Below are positions 35,682 to 43,965 of a stretch of 64,000 bases of DNA, piece by piece. The translations under genes and the position numbers were made by a program. The notes beneath the pieces are model-generated. The model ran no database searches. It was not told the DNA's origin and saw only the letters and a list, made by a program, of their open reading frames with translations. The stretch's first letter is position 1. The number at the start of each line of letters is the position of its first letter. The stretch lies in NCBI GenBank assembly GCA_035456105.1, contig DATIDV010000010.1, forward strand, positions 1 to 64,000, written 5' to 3'. Source of the DNA: Viridibacterium sp035456105. Its GTDB lineage: Bacteria > Pseudomonadota > Gammaproteobacteria > Burkholderiales > Rhodocyclaceae.

Positions 35682-35854
35682 GCGGGCCTCTTGCAGGCCT
35701 CGCGCACCTGTCGTCCGCGTTCTGTCTGCGGCAGTGCTCCGCGGTTTTTCTCCGGGCGGCAATGTTTGCCGGTATCGCTGCCTGCCCTGCCGGATAGCTA
35801 GCCGTTTTGCCGCTTTTTCAGCCCGAACTCGCGTGGATTGGTCGCTTAGGATGC

Positions 35855-35870
35855 TGGCACGAATTCTGCA
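35855..35870 (+). promoter_or_regulatory. Sigma-54 promoter of the flgBCDEFGHIJ operon
   Basis: TGGCACG-AATT-CTGCA: the invariant GG (-24) and GC (-12) are exactly 10 bp apart, and all but one base match the TGGCACG-N4-TTGCA consensus. Transcription would begin near 35881, ~73 nt before the flgB ATG. This implies an RpoN activator (FlrC/FleR-like) elsewhere in the genome. Confidence 0.82.
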
Positions 35871-35953
35871 AAGTGTCCGTCGGGTACCTGGCGATTTGCC
35901 GCTGTCGATGTCTGCGGCGCTCGCCCCGGCCGGGCAAGAATGGAGAAGAGATC

Positions 35954-36361
35954 ATGACCAAACTCGATGACCTACTGAGTTTTCACAAGACAGCAATCGA
36001 TTTGCGCACTCAGCGTCAGGCTGTGATTGCTTCCAATATTGCCAATGCCGACACGCCAAACTACAAGGCGCGTGACATGGATTTCAGTAATGCATTGCGC
36101 GGTGCCGTGCAGGGGCGGGCTGGCCAGCCTCTGGCGCTGGCAACCACGGCTTCGCGTCATATCGCCATGAGCGGCATGGCCACTGCGCCGAACTTGCAGT
36201 ACCGCCCGGAGGCGCAATCCAGTGTTGATGGCAACACGGTGGATATGGACTCGGAGCGCTCGGCAATGGCTGAAAACTCGCTGCAGTACGAAGCCAGCAT
36301 CAGTTTCATCAACGGCCTGCTGAAGAGCATGCAGACCGCCATCGCTGGCACGAACGGCTGA
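35954..36361 (+). CDS. flgB: Flagellar basal-body rod protein FlgB
   Basis: A 135-residue proximal rod subunit exported by the flagellar type III system. Signature QAVIASNIANADTPNYKARDMDFSNAL near the N-terminus and the C-terminal helix ENSLQYEASISFINGLLKSM. I chose the ATG at 35954, preceded by GGAGAAGAG; the upstream in-frame extension crosses the promoter and is not coding. First gene of the operon, 14 bp before flgC. Confidence 0.95.
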   Translation: MTKLDDLLSFHKTAIDLRTQRQAVIASNIANADTPNYKARDMDFSNALRGAVQGRAGQPLALATTASRHIAMSGMATAPNLQYRPEAQSSVDGNTVDMDSERSAMAENSLQYEASISFINGLLKSMQTAIAGTNG

Positions 36362-36375
36362 GCAGGCGAACGATC

Positions 36376-36786
36376 ATGAGCATGTTTGATGTCTTCGGGA
36401 TTGCCAGTTCTGCGATGCATGCGCAGTCCATGCGTCTCAATACGACCGCCAGCAATCTTGCCAACGCCGAGAGCGTTGCCGGTCCGGATGGCCAGCCTTA
36501 CCACGCCAAGCAGGTGGTCTTTCAGGCTCAACGCATGGGCAGCAGCCCGTATGCAACGGGTGTTCAGGTTCAGCAGGTGGTTGAGAGTGCGGCGCCGTTG
36601 CGCCTGGTGTACGACCCGAAGAATCCGGCCGCTGACGCGAGGGGCTATGTGTCGATGCCCAACGTCGATGTGGTGGAGGAAATGACCAACATGATTTCCG
36701 CATCTCGTTCGTATCAGACCAATGTCGAGATGCTGAATACCGCCAAAACGCTTTTGCAGAAAACCCTGACCATTGGTCAGGGCTGA
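36376..36786 (+). CDS. flgC: Flagellar basal-body rod protein FlgC
   Basis: A 136-residue proximal rod subunit. N-terminal SSAMHAQSMRLNTTASNLANAES and C-terminal MPNVDVVEEMTNMISASRSYQTNVEMLNTAKTLLQKTLTIGQG are the conserved flagellar rod/hook motifs. Length is typical. Second gene of the operon. Confidence 0.96.
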   Translation: MSMFDVFGIASSAMHAQSMRLNTTASNLANAESVAGPDGQPYHAKQVVFQAQRMGSSPYATGVQVQQVVESAAPLRLVYDPKNPAADARGYVSMPNVDVVEEMTNMISASRSYQTNVEMLNTAKTLLQKTLTIGQG

Positions 36787-36828
36787 TGATTCCACGGAAT
36801 CAAGAGCAATACAGAAAAGGATGATGTC

Positions 36829-37518
36829 ATGACAGCCAGTGCCACCGCGACTTCCAGCTCACAGTCGGTCTATCAGTCGCTTACCGCGGCAACGGCCAAA
36901 GGGAAGGCCAATGCAAATGAGGAGTCGCAATCGCGTTTCCTGACGCTGCTGACGACCCAGCTGAAGAATCAGGATCCGACCAATCCAGCGGATAGCGCCC
37001 AGATGACCTCGCAGCTTGCGCAGATCAGCACGGTTGATGGCATTACCCGGCTCAACACGACCTTGCAAGGCCTCGTGGCTAGCCAGCAGTCCGGCCAAGC
37101 CCTGCAGGCAGCCGCGCTTGTGGGTCACGGCGTGCTGGTCGACGGCAACCAGCTGAGCTTGAGCAGCAATGACAGCGGCAGTTTTGCGGTCGGTGGTTTC
37201 ACGCTGGATGGCGCCGCCGATACCGTGACTATCTCCATCAAGGATGCCAACGGTCTCGAAGTTGCGACCGAGACGATGACCGACCAACAGGCTGGCTCGC
37301 AGGAATTCATCTGGGACGGCACCACGACCAGCGGCGCTGTTGCGGCCGATGGCAAGTACACGATCAGCGTAACCGCCACCAAGGGCAAGAGCGCCGTAAC
37401 GGCCAGCGCACTGGAAATGGCCACGGTCATCAGCGTTTCCAATTCTGATTCCGGCGTCACGATGAATGCCGGGCGTTTCAACAATCTGTCACTCAGCGAT
37501 ATCCGTCGCATCATCTAG
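36829..37518 (+). CDS. flgD: Flagellar hook assembly (scaffold) protein FlgD
   Basis: A 229-residue hook-cap protein needed for FlgE polymerisation. N-terminal SRFLTLLTTQLKNQDPTNPADSAQMTSQLAQISTVDGI is diagnostic; the C-terminal part has the FlgD Ig-like/tudor region with WDGTTTSGAVAADGKYTISVTAT. ATG follows AAAGGATG. Third gene of the operon. Confidence 0.95.
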   Translation: MTASATATSSSQSVYQSLTAATAKGKANANEESQSRFLTLLTTQLKNQDPTNPADSAQMTSQLAQISTVDGITRLNTTLQGLVASQQSGQALQAAALVGHGVLVDGNQLSLSSNDSGSFAVGGFTLDGAADTVTISIKDANGLEVATETMTDQQAGSQEFIWDGTTTSGAVAADGKYTISVTATKGKSAVTASALEMATVISVSNSDSGVTMNAGRFNNLSLSDIRRII

Positions 37519-37532
37519 TCGGGAGAAAAAAC

Positions 37533-38792
37533 ATGGCATTTCAACAAGGTCTCTCTGGGCTCAATGCGGCCTCCAAGGCGCTCGACGTCATCAGTAATAA
37601 CGTGGCCAACGGCAGCACGGTCGGTTACAAGATGGCCAATGCGCAATTTGGCGATGCGTTCGCCGCGGCGATGAATGGTGCGGCCGCTGGTGTGCAGATC
37701 GGTATCGGTACGTCGATGAGCCAGGTGTCGCAGCAATTCAATCAGGGCAACATCACACCGACCAATAACCCGCTGGATGTCGCTATCAACGGTGACGGTT
37801 TCTTTATCGTGCAATCGCCGGATGCCTCGTTGAATGGCTATAGCCGGAACGGCCAGTTCGATATCGACTCCAGGGGCTACATCGTCAACGCGACCGGCTA
37901 CAAGCTGATGGGTTTTCTGCCTGGTGGCGGCTCCACGACGGCAGCGCCGATCCAGCTCTCTGCCAGCAATAGTTCGCTGACGGGCGCGCCGAAGCAGACT
38001 TCGACCATGTCCATTGGTATCAATCTTGATTCGCGCAATACCGCACCCGTCATTTCGCCATTCGATTACACCGATCCCAAGACCTACAACTCGTCGACGG
38101 CATCGACTTCGTACGACAGCCTTGGCAATCCGCATGCCGTCACGATGTATTTCGTGCGGAGCTCTGCGGCCCCGGCGCTGGCCGGCGCGGCAAGTCGCTG
38201 GGACGTATACACCTCGGTCGACAACGGCGCGCCAAGTGCCGTGCCGACCAACATGGAATTCAATAGCGCAGGCACCATGGTCGGTACCTCTGCGGTCAAC
38301 AATTACTCGATGCCGGTCAACTTCCCGGTGACTACGGGCGCCACTTCGCCCATGGCATTCAATATCAATTTCTCGGGCAGCACCCAGTACGGCAGCCCCT
38401 TCAACGTGACTACGCAAAACCAGGACGGTTATGCACCGGGCACGCTGTCGGGCATCACCATCAGCAAGGATGGCATCGTGCAGGGGCGCTACTCCAATGG
38501 TCAGACGACCGATATCGCAACGATTGCGCTTGCCACGTTCTCCAGCCCGAACGGCTTGCTGTCGATGGGGAGCAATCTCTGGGCCGAGTCGGCCGAGTCA
38601 GGTCAGGTGCAACTGGGCGCGCCAGGTATCGGCAAACGCGGGCTGCTGCAGGCAGGTGCCGTGGAAGAGTCGAACGTCGATCTGACTGCGGAACTGGTCA
38701 ACATGATCACGCAGCAACGTAATTACCAGGCGAACGCGCAATCGATCAAGACGCAAGACTCGGTGATGCAGACCCTGGTGAATCTGCGTTGA
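37533..38792 (+). CDS. flgE: Flagellar hook protein FlgE
   Basis: A 419-residue hook subunit. N-terminal GLSGLNAASKALDVISNNVANGSTVGYK and FIVQSPDASLNGYSRNGQF, with C-terminal GAVEESNVDLTAELVNMITQQRNYQANAQSIKTQD, mark the axial D0/D1 domains. The middle is Ser/Thr/Gly-rich as usual. Size is in the short range of FlgE (~400 residues). Fourth gene of the operon, 14 bp after flgD. Confidence 0.96.
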   Translation: MAFQQGLSGLNAASKALDVISNNVANGSTVGYKMANAQFGDAFAAAMNGAAAGVQIGIGTSMSQVSQQFNQGNITPTNNPLDVAINGDGFFIVQSPDASLNGYSRNGQFDIDSRGYIVNATGYKLMGFLPGGGSTTAAPIQLSASNSSLTGAPKQTSTMSIGINLDSRNTAPVISPFDYTDPKTYNSSTASTSYDSLGNPHAVTMYFVRSSAAPALAGAASRWDVYTSVDNGAPSAVPTNMEFNSAGTMVGTSAVNNYSMPVNFPVTTGATSPMAFNINFSGSTQYGSPFNVTTQNQDGYAPGTLSGITISKDGIVQGRYSNGQTTDIATIALATFSSPNGLLSMGSNLWAESAESGQVQLGAPGIGKRGLLQAGAVEESNVDLTAELVNMITQQRNYQANAQSIKTQDSVMQTLVNLR

Positions 38793-38861
38793 TTCACACG
38801 CTGATCCTGACTTCGACTGAGTCGACTCTGAACTGACTCGCGCTAACCGGTAACGAGCACC

Positions 38862-39599
38862 ATGGATAAACTGATCTATACGGCAATGAGCGGCGCCAAG
38901 GCAACGATGAGCCAGCAAAACTCGGTTGCCAACAATCTGGCCAATTCGACGACGACTGGTTTTCGCGCAGAGCTGCATCGATTCCGTTCGGTCAATGTGC
39001 AATCGGCGGCATCGCCTACACGCGCTTTCGTGGTGGATGCCTCCGTGGCCTCGGATTTCCGTACCGGCCCGATGATCAAGACCGGCAGTGCGTATGACGC
39101 TGCCATTCAGGGGGCGGGCATGTTTGCCGTGCAGGCGCGCGACGGCAGCGAGGCCTACACGCGCAACGGCAGTTTCAACGTCGATGCCGATGGCGTGCTG
39201 CGTACGAACACGGGTCTGCAAGTGCTCGGTGATTCCGGTCCGATCACCATTCCACCGGACAGCAGTATCGAGATCGGCCAGGACGGCACGATCACGGCAA
39301 TACCTTCTTCAGGGGCGAGAAACGCAGCCAACGCAGTGGGGCGTCTCAAACTGGTCAATCCCGCAGAGTCGGGTCTGGACCGGGGCGAGGACGGCCTGTT
39401 CCGTACGGCAAATGGCGCACCTGCCGCGCAGGACGACACGTTGAAGGTCGCCGGCGGCTTTATTGAAGGCAGCAATGTCAATGTGGTCGAACAGATGGTC
39501 AGCATGGTGTCGCTCGCGCGTCACTTCGAAATGCAGACCAAGCTGATTGCCACAGCGCAGGAAGATGACAAGGCGGCCACCGCAATCATTTCCATGTAA
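38862..39599 (+). CDS. flgF: Flagellar basal-body rod protein FlgF
   Basis: A 245-residue distal rod subunit: MDKLIYTAMSGAKATMSQQNSVANNLANSTTTGFRAE at the N-terminus and GGFIEGSNVNVVEQMVSMVSLARHFEMQTKLI at the C-terminus. Length is typical. Fifth gene of the operon. Confidence 0.95.
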   Translation: MDKLIYTAMSGAKATMSQQNSVANNLANSTTTGFRAELHRFRSVNVQSAASPTRAFVVDASVASDFRTGPMIKTGSAYDAAIQGAGMFAVQARDGSEAYTRNGSFNVDADGVLRTNTGLQVLGDSGPITIPPDSSIEIGQDGTITAIPSSGARNAANAVGRLKLVNPAESGLDRGEDGLFRTANGAPAAQDDTLKVAGGFIEGSNVNVVEQMVSMVSLARHFEMQTKLIATAQEDDKAATAIISM

Positions 39600-39638
39600 T
39601 GAATATCAAGTCGTAAATCTGGCGGAAGGAACAAGAAA

Positions 39639-40421
39639 ATGATTGGCGCACTTTGGGTTGCACGAACAGGTCTCGATGCTCAGCAGATGCAGCTGAATGT
39701 CATTTCCAATAATCTGGCGAATACGGCAACCAACGGATTCAAGGGCTCGCGGGCCGTCTTTGAAGATCTGCTGTATCAGAACGTTCGCCAGCCCGGTGCG
39801 CAGAGCTCGCAGACGACGACCATTCCGTCCGGTCTGCAACTGGGTACCGGCGTGCGCCCGGCCTCGACCGTGCGTCTGCAGACACAGGGCAATTTGCAGC
39901 AGACCAGCAATTCCTTTGATGTCGCCATTCAGGGCTCCGGCTTCTTCCAGATTCTTCTGCCCGATGGCACGACGGGCTACACCCGCGATGGCTCGTTCCA
40001 GCCGGATGCGAACGGCCAGCTGGTGACCGCCTCGGGCTATCCGCTGCAGCCGGCGATCACCATCCCCGCGGATGCGCTGACGACCACGATCGCCAAGGAT
40101 GGCACGGTGAGCGTGACGCAGCCGGGCAACACGGGAACGACGCAGGTGGGGGCCATCCAGCTGGCGACCTTCATCAATCCGGCCGGCTTGCAAGCCGTCG
40201 GTGAAAACGCATTTCTTGAGACCACGGCGAGCGGTACGGCCACCGCGGTGACGCCCAATACCAATGGCGCCGGTTCGGTCAATCAAGGTTACGTCGAGAC
40301 ATCCAACGTGAATGTTGCCGAAGAACTGGTCAACATGATCCAGACACAGCGCGCCTACGAATTCAATTCCAAAGTCGTGACGACTGCAGACCAGATGCTC
40401 AGTCGCCTGACACAGATGTAA
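39639..40421 (+). CDS. flgG: Flagellar distal rod protein FlgG
   Basis: A 260-residue distal rod subunit: MIGALWVARTGLDAQQMQLNVISNNLANTATNGFKGSRAVFEDLLYQ is nearly invariant in FlgG, as is the C-terminal GYVETSNVNVAEELVNMIQTQRAYEFNSKVV. ATG is preceded by GGAAGGAA. Sixth gene of the operon, 10 bp ahead of flgH. Confidence 0.97.
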   Translation: MIGALWVARTGLDAQQMQLNVISNNLANTATNGFKGSRAVFEDLLYQNVRQPGAQSSQTTTIPSGLQLGTGVRPASTVRLQTQGNLQQTSNSFDVAIQGSGFFQILLPDGTTGYTRDGSFQPDANGQLVTASGYPLQPAITIPADALTTTIAKDGTVSVTQPGNTGTTQVGAIQLATFINPAGLQAVGENAFLETTASGTATAVTPNTNGAGSVNQGYVETSNVNVAEELVNMIQTQRAYEFNSKVVTTADQMLSRLTQM

Positions 40422-40431
40422 GGCTGAAATC

Positions 40432-41133
40432 ATGACCCCCCGTTTTGCGTTGCTTCGCGCTTGTTCCTTTCCGGTTTTACGCATGCTTGGCATTGGCGTG
40501 GCGCTGTTGTCGTCTGCATGCAGCATGCTGACGCCGCCGACAGCCGTGCATCAGCCCATGACGGCACGACCAGAGCCTGCGCCACAAGTGCAATCAGCGA
40601 ATGGCTCCATCTACGGCGCCGCCACGCGACCCATCTTTGAAGACCGCCGCGCGCGGCTCGTTGGCGATACGCTGACTGTAAACATTGTCGAGAAGACGCA
40701 GGCCAGCAAGAACGCCAATACCAGTGCCACGCGCGCGGCCGACACCTCGGTCGGCATTTCGTCGATGGTGGGTGTGCCCGGCAAATTCCTCGCGCCGATG
40801 TCCGTCGGCGCTAAGGACGACACCTCGTTCGCGGGCAAGGGCGCCTCCGCGGCCAACAACACATTTACCGGCACGATGACGGTGACGGTGATCGAGGTTT
40901 ATCCAAACGGCAATCTGCTGGTGTCGGGTGAGAAGCAGGTAGCGATCAATCAAGGGCAGGAATTCATCCGTTTTTCGGGCGTCGTCAATCCCAACTACGT
41001 GACAAGCTCCAATACCGTTCAATCCGTTCAGGTTGCCGATGCACGCGTCGAGTATCGCGGCAGCGGCTACATCGACGAAGCCCAGACCATGGGCTGGATG
41101 CAGCGCATCTTCATGAATATCTTGCCGTTCTGA
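40432..41133 (+). CDS. flgH: Flagellar L-ring lipoprotein FlgH
   Basis: A 233-residue outer membrane lipoprotein (LLSSAC lipobox, Cys30) forming the L-ring bushing. GSIYGAATRPIFEDRRARLVGDTLTVNIVEKTQASKNA and the C-terminal GVVNPNYVTSSNTVQSVQVADARVEYRGSGYIDEAQTMGWMQRIF are diagnostic. ATG follows the flgG stop by 10 bp. Confidence 0.96.
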   Translation: MTPRFALLRACSFPVLRMLGIGVALLSSACSMLTPPTAVHQPMTARPEPAPQVQSANGSIYGAATRPIFEDRRARLVGDTLTVNIVEKTQASKNANTSATRAADTSVGISSMVGVPGKFLAPMSVGAKDDTSFAGKGASAANNTFTGTMTVTVIEVYPNGNLLVSGEKQVAINQGQEFIRFSGVVNPNYVTSSNTVQSVQVADARVEYRGSGYIDEAQTMGWMQRIFMNILPF

Positions 41134-41187
41134 GCACCACCCCGGTGGCGGGCTCAGCGGCAAATCAATCAGCAAGGCAGGCAGGCA

Positions 41188-42306
41188 ATGAGACAAGCGA
41201 CCCGGATATGTGTGTGGATGTTCTGCGTGGTATCGCTTGCCGTAGGCCTGATGTCGCCGGTGCATGCAGAACGGATCAAGGATCTCGCCACCGTGGCCGG
41301 GGTGCGCAGCAACCAGCTGGTGGGCTACGGCATCGTCGTCGGTCTTGATGGTACGGGTGACCAGACCACCCAGGCGCCTTTCACGACGCAGAGCATGATC
41401 AACATGCTGGGCAATATGGGTATCACCATGCCGCCCGGCACTGCCATGCAACTGAAGAATATCGCGGCCGTCATGGTAACCATGCAGTTGCCGCCGTTTG
41501 CACAACCCGGCCAGCAATTCGACGTAACCGTGTCATCGATGGCGAATGCCAAGAGCATTCGTGGCGGCACCTTGCTGATGACGCCTCTCAAGGGCGCTGA
41601 CGGGCAGGTCTATGCCGTGGCGCAAGGCAATGTCATGGTGGGTGGTGCCGGCGGCTCGGCTGGCGGCACGAGCGTCACGGTCAACCAACTGTCTGCCGGA
41701 CGCATACCGGCGGGGGCCATTGTCGAGCGTGCAGTGCCCATGCAGGTCGGGCAGGAAGACACCATCACCTATGAGCTCGGCGCGGCCGATTTCGGCACTG
41801 CGCAGCGTGTTGTTGACGCGATCAACCAGGCCAGTGTCTCCGGCACGGCCTGGGCACTCGATGGTCGCCGCATACAGGTGCGCGCACCGACCACGGCCTA
41901 TGAGCGCGTTGCATTTCTCGGGCGTATTGAAAATCTCAATGTGACGCCCGTTGCGGGCGTTGCGCGCGTTGTCGTCAATGCGCGTACCGGGTCAGTGGTG
42001 ATGAATCAGATGGTCACCTTGCAGGAGTGCGCAATCTCGCACGGCAATCTTGCCGTCTCGGTGAGTAGCGACTCGCAGGTCAGTCAGCCCAATGCGCTGT
42101 CCAATGGACGGACGACTGTTACGGAGAGTGGCAGCGTCGATCTCAAGCAGTTCGGCAAAGGCCTGGTGCGCGTGCAGGCCGGGGCAAATCTTGCGGACGT
42201 GGTCCGGGCGCTCAGCGTGGTCGGTGCAACGCCACTGGACCTGATCAATATCCTGCAGGCGATGAAAGCTGCGGGGGCCTTGCGTGCCGAGCTGGAGGTG
42301 ATCTAG
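41188..42306 (+). CDS. flgI: Flagellar P-ring protein FlgI
   Basis: A 372-residue periplasmic P-ring subunit with a cleavable signal (ending SPVHAERIKDLATVAGVRSNQLVGYGIVVGLDGTGDQT, the conserved mature start). FTTQSMINMLGNMGITMPPG and the C-terminal LSVVGATPLDLINILQAMKAAGALRAELEVI are typical. The TAG stop is made of TA plus the first G of the MITE-like element that begins here; before insertion it was very probably TAA. The last codons (CTGGAGGTGATC) also contain a perfect ribosome-binding sequence for flgJ. Confidence 0.96.
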   Translation: MRQATRICVWMFCVVSLAVGLMSPVHAERIKDLATVAGVRSNQLVGYGIVVGLDGTGDQTTQAPFTTQSMINMLGNMGITMPPGTAMQLKNIAAVMVTMQLPPFAQPGQQFDVTVSSMANAKSIRGGTLLMTPLKGADGQVYAVAQGNVMVGGAGGSAGGTSVTVNQLSAGRIPAGAIVERAVPMQVGQEDTITYELGAADFGTAQRVVDAINQASVSGTAWALDGRRIQVRAPTTAYERVAFLGRIENLNVTPVAGVARVVVNARTGSVVMNQMVTLQECAISHGNLAVSVSSDSQVSQPNALSNGRTTVTESGSVDLKQFGKGLVRVQAGANLADVVRALSVVGATPLDLINILQAMKAAGALRAELEVI

Positions 42307-42572
42307 GGCGTATTCACAGTAGGCGAGGGGATTGCGTTGAGGAATAGGGCTTGCGGGACAAGGCGCACGACGCAGTACGGGGTGGTTCCCCCGTACAAGG
42401 AGCGCAACGCAGTAGCGCGGGCCCTATTCCTCAACCCGAAGGGCTCGCGCGAAATGGCCGCATGGCAGCGTTACGGCTCCTCGCCAGGGGACCACCCTGC
42501 CATCGTCACCGTGCCTTGCCCTGCAGCCATTTCGTGCGAGCGCAACCCCTCGCCTACTGTGAACACGCCCTA
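42304..42572. mobile_element. MITE-like palindromic element between flgI and flgJ
   Basis: About 269 bp bounded by ~30-bp terminal inverted repeats (left GGGCGTATTCACAGTAGGCG.., right GGGCGTGTTCACAGTAGGCG.. on the other strand; one substitution and one single-base gap). TA flanks both ends (42304-42305 and 42571-42572), the mark of IS630/Tc1-type TA-targeting elements. Inside are nested inverted repeats: TTGAGGAATAGGGC (42337-42350) with its complement at 42421-42434, and CTCGCGCGAAATGG (42444-42457) with a near-complement around 42528-42541. No open frame resembles a transposase, so it would be non-autonomous. Confidence 0.85.
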
Positions 42573-42574
42573 AC

Positions 42575-43495
42575 ATGATCGATCAAGTCAATACGCTCGA
42601 CGTCAATTCGCTGAGCGCGCTCAAGCGCGCGACACATGAGAACACGCCCGAAGGCATCAAGGCCGCTGCCAAGCAGTTCGAAGGGCTGTTCCTGCAGATG
42701 GTGCTCAAGTCGATGCGCGACACGGTGCCGAAGGACGGCATGCTCGACAGCGAGTCGACCCGCTTCTACGAAGGCCTTGGTGATCAGCAACTGGCTGCCG
42801 TGCTGGCCCAACGCAACGGCGTCGGGCTGGCCGCCGCTCTCGAACGGCAAATGCTGCAACAGGCAGGGCTATCGCCGACAGGTGCCGGTCCCGTTGAAAA
42901 TCCCGGTGTGACATTGCCCGTTGCGCCAGCGCCAGCATCAGCGCAGGAAGTGCTTGCGCCACGACCGGCCGTAGTGGTGTCTCCCAAAGTGTCTGCAGCC
43001 ATCAATGCGCCCACAAGTGATGCGCAAGGTTTTGTCGAGAAGCTCTGGCCACAAGCTACTGAGGCTGCGCGCATGCTCAACGTGCCTGCACATTTCCTGG
43101 TTGGCCAGGCAGCGCTGGAAACGGGATGGGGCAAGTCGGAATTGCGGACAGCGGATGGTCGGCCGACCTACAACCTGTTCAATATCAAGGCAGGTAAGGG
43201 CTGGACCGGGGCGACGGTGGATTCACCGACAACGGAGTACGAAAACGGCGTGGCGCAGGTACGTACCGAACGTTTCCGCGCTTACGGTTCGTACGCCGAA
43301 GCCTTCCAGGACTATGCGAAGCTGGTACAACAGTCGCCACGCTACGCCGCTGCAGTGGGGCAGGGCGAAGCCGCGAGTTTCGCCAGGGCCTTGCAGGCGG
43401 GGGGGTACGCCACTGACCCTGCTTATGCCGACAAACTTACCAAGGTGATCAACGGCAAGACCTTGAGACAGGGGCTTATCGCCAGCGTACGCTGA
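42575..43495 (+). CDS. flgJ: Flagellum-specific peptidoglycan hydrolase/rod-cap protein FlgJ
   Basis: A 306-residue two-domain protein. The N-terminal rod-binding domain (AAKQFEGLFLQMVLKSMRDTVPKDGMLDSESTRFYEGLGDQQLA) caps rod assembly; the C-terminal glucosaminidase (~155-306; HFLVGQAALETGWGKSELRTADGRPTYNLFNIKAGKGW) opens the peptidoglycan. The Ala/Pro linker lies between. The ATG at 42575 has no ribosome site ahead of it because the MITE-like element separates it from the SD at the end of flgI. The frame is intact, so weak translation remains possible. Last gene of the operon; flgK and flgL do not follow. Confidence 0.95.
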   Translation: MIDQVNTLDVNSLSALKRATHENTPEGIKAAAKQFEGLFLQMVLKSMRDTVPKDGMLDSESTRFYEGLGDQQLAAVLAQRNGVGLAAALERQMLQQAGLSPTGAGPVENPGVTLPVAPAPASAQEVLAPRPAVVVSPKVSAAINAPTSDAQGFVEKLWPQATEAARMLNVPAHFLVGQAALETGWGKSELRTADGRPTYNLFNIKAGKGWTGATVDSPTTEYENGVAQVRTERFRAYGSYAEAFQDYAKLVQQSPRYAAAVGQGEAASFARALQAGGYATDPAYADKLTKVINGKTLRQGLIASVR

Positions 43496-43532
43496 GTTCG
43501 ATATGCCCGCTGGCCAGTGCTTGGCCCGCGAA

Positions 43533-43567
43533 AAAACGGCGCACAGCCTTGGGCTGTGCGCCGTTTT
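43533..43567. terminator. Bidirectional intrinsic terminator
   Basis: A perfect 16-bp stem (43533-43548 with 43552-43567) running from AAAACGGCGCAC to GTGCGCCGTTTT with a 3-nt loop. A- and T-runs at the two ends make it work in both directions: end of the flg operon on the plus strand and of the small Ala/Lys-rich gene on the minus strand. Confidence 0.92.
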
Positions 43568-43586
43568 GCTTATGGGTTCGAGGCGC

Positions 43587-43808
43587 TTACTTTGCTGCTG
43601 GTGCCTCAGCCGCTGCAGGAGCAGCCTTGTGCGTGGCATGGGCCTTCGTCGAAGACTTCTTCGCAGAGGTCTTGTGGGCGGAGTGCTTAGCTGCAGGCGC
43701 CTCAGCTGCTGGGGCAGCCGCAGCGGGTGCGGCTGCCGGTGCGTCAGCAGCGAAAGCAACGGAAGAAATGAAAGCACCAGCGATCAGGGCGGTCAGCAAC
43801 TTGCTCAT
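43587..43808 (-). CDS. Small exported Ala/Lys-rich protein
   Basis: A 73-residue protein: signal peptide MSKLLTALIAGAFISSVAFA, then ~53 residues made almost only of Ala, Pro, Lys, Ser, Thr and His (AAKHSAHKTSAKKSSTKAHATHKAA), like histone H1 tails. It has a ribosome site (AAAGGAT) and its own terminator, which supports a real gene. No domain is recognisable. A periplasmic or surface location follows from the signal; function unknown. Such low-complexity exported proteins occur widely in betaproteobacteria. Confidence 0.75.
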   Translation of the reverse strand: MSKLLTALIAGAFISSVAFAADAPAAAPAAAAPAAEAPAAKHSAHKTSAKKSSTKAHATHKAAPAAAEAPAAK

Positions 43809-43965
43809 GTTTCGTATCCTTTAAGGTGGTTTGCGAGAGCCGGGATGTGAAATACATTGACCGGACAAGCTCAACAACGCGCCGTAAACAACGCCGGATG
43901 ACATGCCGCAGGCAATGCGCCCAGTTCAATTGTTTCAATATATTTCAGTTGACCTTGCTGCTTTA

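Larger units (their letters stand above)
35549..35953. other. flgA/flgB divergent regulatory region
   Basis: About 405 bp with the four-unit 12-bp tandem repeat (35634-35681) and, nearer flgB, a sigma-54 promoter (35855-35870). Nothing else in it is recognisable. Confidence 0.6.

Noticed and set aside
35549..35707. N-terminal extension of FlgA through the 12-bp repeats
   Set aside because: A proper signal peptide begins at the ATG 35548, and the extension is low-complexity and unlike FlgA.
42337..42578. Short ORFs within the MITE-like element
   Set aside because: They follow from the palindromic sequence and show no transposase motif.
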